Shown here piece by piece: positions 13,826 to 14,854 of a stretch of DNA of 14,854 nucleotides; position 1 is the stretch's first letter; the number at the start of each line of letters is the position of its first letter. Source of the stretch: an uncultured Syntrophomonadaceae bacterium (GTDB taxonomy: Bacteria; Bacillota; Syntrophomonadia; Syntrophomonadales; Syntrophomonadaceae); assembly GCA_944391275.1 (NCBI GenBank), contig CALXSZ010000085.1, positions 1 through 14,854 of the forward strand, in the 5' to 3' direction. Both the position numbers and the translations under genes were made by a program. The notes beneath the pieces were generated by a model. The model was not told the origin of the DNA. It worked only from the letters and a program-made list of their open reading frames with translations, and did not search any database.

Positions 13826-14854
13826 AAACGATCAAAGAGGCTCAACTGAAAGATAAAAAGGTGTTAATCCGCGTGGATTTTAATGTCCCGCGCGATAAAG
13901 AAGGGCGTATTACAGACGATACCCGCATACGAGCGGTGCTTCCGACTCTAAAGTATTTACTGGATGCAGGAGCTTCCATTATAATTATGAGTCACTTGGG
14001 GCGTCCTAAAGGAAAAGTGAATCCGGAGTTTACTTTAAAAAATGTTGCGGTACGCTTGGAAGAATTACTCCAACGTCCGGTTCTTTTTGCAGAGGACTGT
14101 GTCGGGGATGAAACACAAAAAATTGCTGCAAATCTTCGGCCAGGACAGGTTGTTTTATTAGAAAATTTACGCTTCCATCCGGAGGAAGAAGCCAACGATC
14201 CGGAATTTTCCAAAAAATTAGCCAGCTTGGCCGACATCTATGTGAACGATGCTTTTGGGACTGCGCATCGCGCGCATGCTTCAACTGCCGGAGTTGCGGA
14301 TTATCTTCCGGCTTATGCAGGGTTTTTATTGGCGCAAGAAATTGAATATTTGGAAAAAGTGATTCGAAATCCGGAGAGACCCCGCATGGCGATCCTAGGC
14401 GGAGCGAAAGTAGCGGATAAGTTGGGGTTAATTCGTAACCTGCTGGAAAAAATGGACGTCATTTTGATTGGGGGAGCGATGGCGAATACATTTATCCGCG
14501 CACAAGGATACGAGGTCGGAAAGTCTTTATGCGAAAATGATTTGTTAGAAGAGGCCAGACAAATTATGCAACTGGCGCAAGAAAAACAACATAAACTTTA
14601 TTTGCCGGTCGATGTTATTACAACGACGGAATTAGCGGACGAAGCACCGGCTCATGTGAAGAACCTGGATGAAATTCCTGAGAATGAACTCATTGCGGAT
14701 ATTGGTCCGAAAACCATTGAAATGTATCAAAAGGAAATTGCAAAGGCTCGTAGCATTGTTTGGAATGGGCCAGTGGGCGTTTTTGAAAAGAAACCTTTTA
14801 TGAGGGGAACGGAGGAAATAGCCCAAGCGATTGCTTCTTCTTCCGCTTTTAGTT
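13822..14854 (+). CDS. pgk: Phosphoglycerate kinase, N-terminal 344 residues
   Basis: Runs off the right edge; about 50 residues of a protein of ~395 are missing. It transfers phosphate from 1,3-bisphosphoglycerate to ADP in the cytoplasm, the ATP-forming step after gap. Visible motifs: substrate residues VDFNVP (18-23) and SHLGRP, LLENLRFHPEEE, NDAFGTAHRAHAS, the hinge/nucleotide region GGAKVADKLGLI, and WNGPVGVFE near the end of the visible part. The GG(D/G)(S/T) nucleotide motif lies outside. Start ATG 13822 has a perfect AGGAGG (13809-13814) seven bases upstream; ATG 13815 is out of frame. No promoter was recognised directly upstream, so transcription probably comes from gap past the hairpin at 13724-13775. 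Confidence 0.96.
   Translation, partial: MKTIKEAQLKDKKVLIRVDFNVPRDKEGRITDDTRIRAVLPTLKYLLDAGASIIIMSHLGRPKGKVNPEFTLKNVAVRLEELLQRPVLFAEDCVGDETQKIAANLRPGQVVLLENLRFHPEEEANDPEFSKKLASLADIYVNDAFGTAHRAHASTAGVADYLPAYAGFLLAQEIEYLEKVIRNPERPRMAILGGAKVADKLGLIRNLLEKMDVILIGGAMANTFIRAQGYEVGKSLCENDLLEEARQIMQLAQEKQHKLYLPVDVITTTELADEAPAHVKNLDEIPENELIADIGPKTIEMYQKEIAKARSIVWNGPVGVFEKKPFMRGTEEIAQAIASSSAFS

Overview
The window looks like a chromosomal segment from a Bacillota bacterium. The evidence is the housekeeping order comF, zinc-ribbon gene, long-form hpf, secA, prfB with its programmed frameshift, gap, pgk, together with AGGAGG-type ribosome binding sites, frequent TTG/GTG starts and many U-tailed intrinsic terminators. 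An HAE1-type RND efflux permease followed by a TetR gene would fit a diderm lineage such as Negativicutes. That placement is inference from gene content, not proof. There is no rRNA, tRNA, CRISPR array or insertion sequence that I can see.

Layout. (1) Positions 1-2097: the C-terminal 434 residues of an RND permease, then a TetR regulator 50 bases downstream, closed by a strong terminator. (2) Positions 2153-3936, minus strand: an Lsa-type ABC-F protein (probable ribosomal antibiotic protection) with a leader of about 280 bases. The leader holds a TTGACA promoter, an 8-codon upstream ORF (MILFLAHK) behind a perfect AGGAGG, an intrinsic terminator, and a hairpin covering the Shine-Dalgarno site of the main gene. 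(3) Positions 4002-4742, minus strand: a YgjP-like zinc metallopeptidase, divergent from the next block. (4) Positions 4807-7451: a probable operon of a phosphohexomutase-fold protein whose catalytic motifs are all degraded (a pseudoenzyme candidate), a 103-residue single-span membrane protein of unknown function, and comF. (5) Positions 7528-7975: a small double zinc-ribbon protein with its own promoter and terminator. (6) Positions 7995-12443: hpf, a hairpin terminator, then secA and prfB. (7) Positions 12610-14854: gap and the start of pgk (truncated by the window end). Between them lies a hairpin terminator embedded in a 34-codon ORF that overlaps the pgk start codon.

How the genes work together. 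The right half is core physiology: ribosome hibernation, Sec export, translation termination and lower glycolysis. The left half is defence and efflux: an RND pump with a TetR-type regulator, and an inducible-looking ABC-F resistance gene. The best leads are the attenuator-like ABC-F leader, the pseudo-phosphohexomutase operon, the gap-pgk microORF/terminator, and a GAPDH whose cofactor-pocket residues point away from strict NAD use. All family assignments are from motif recognition by eye; no database search was possible.
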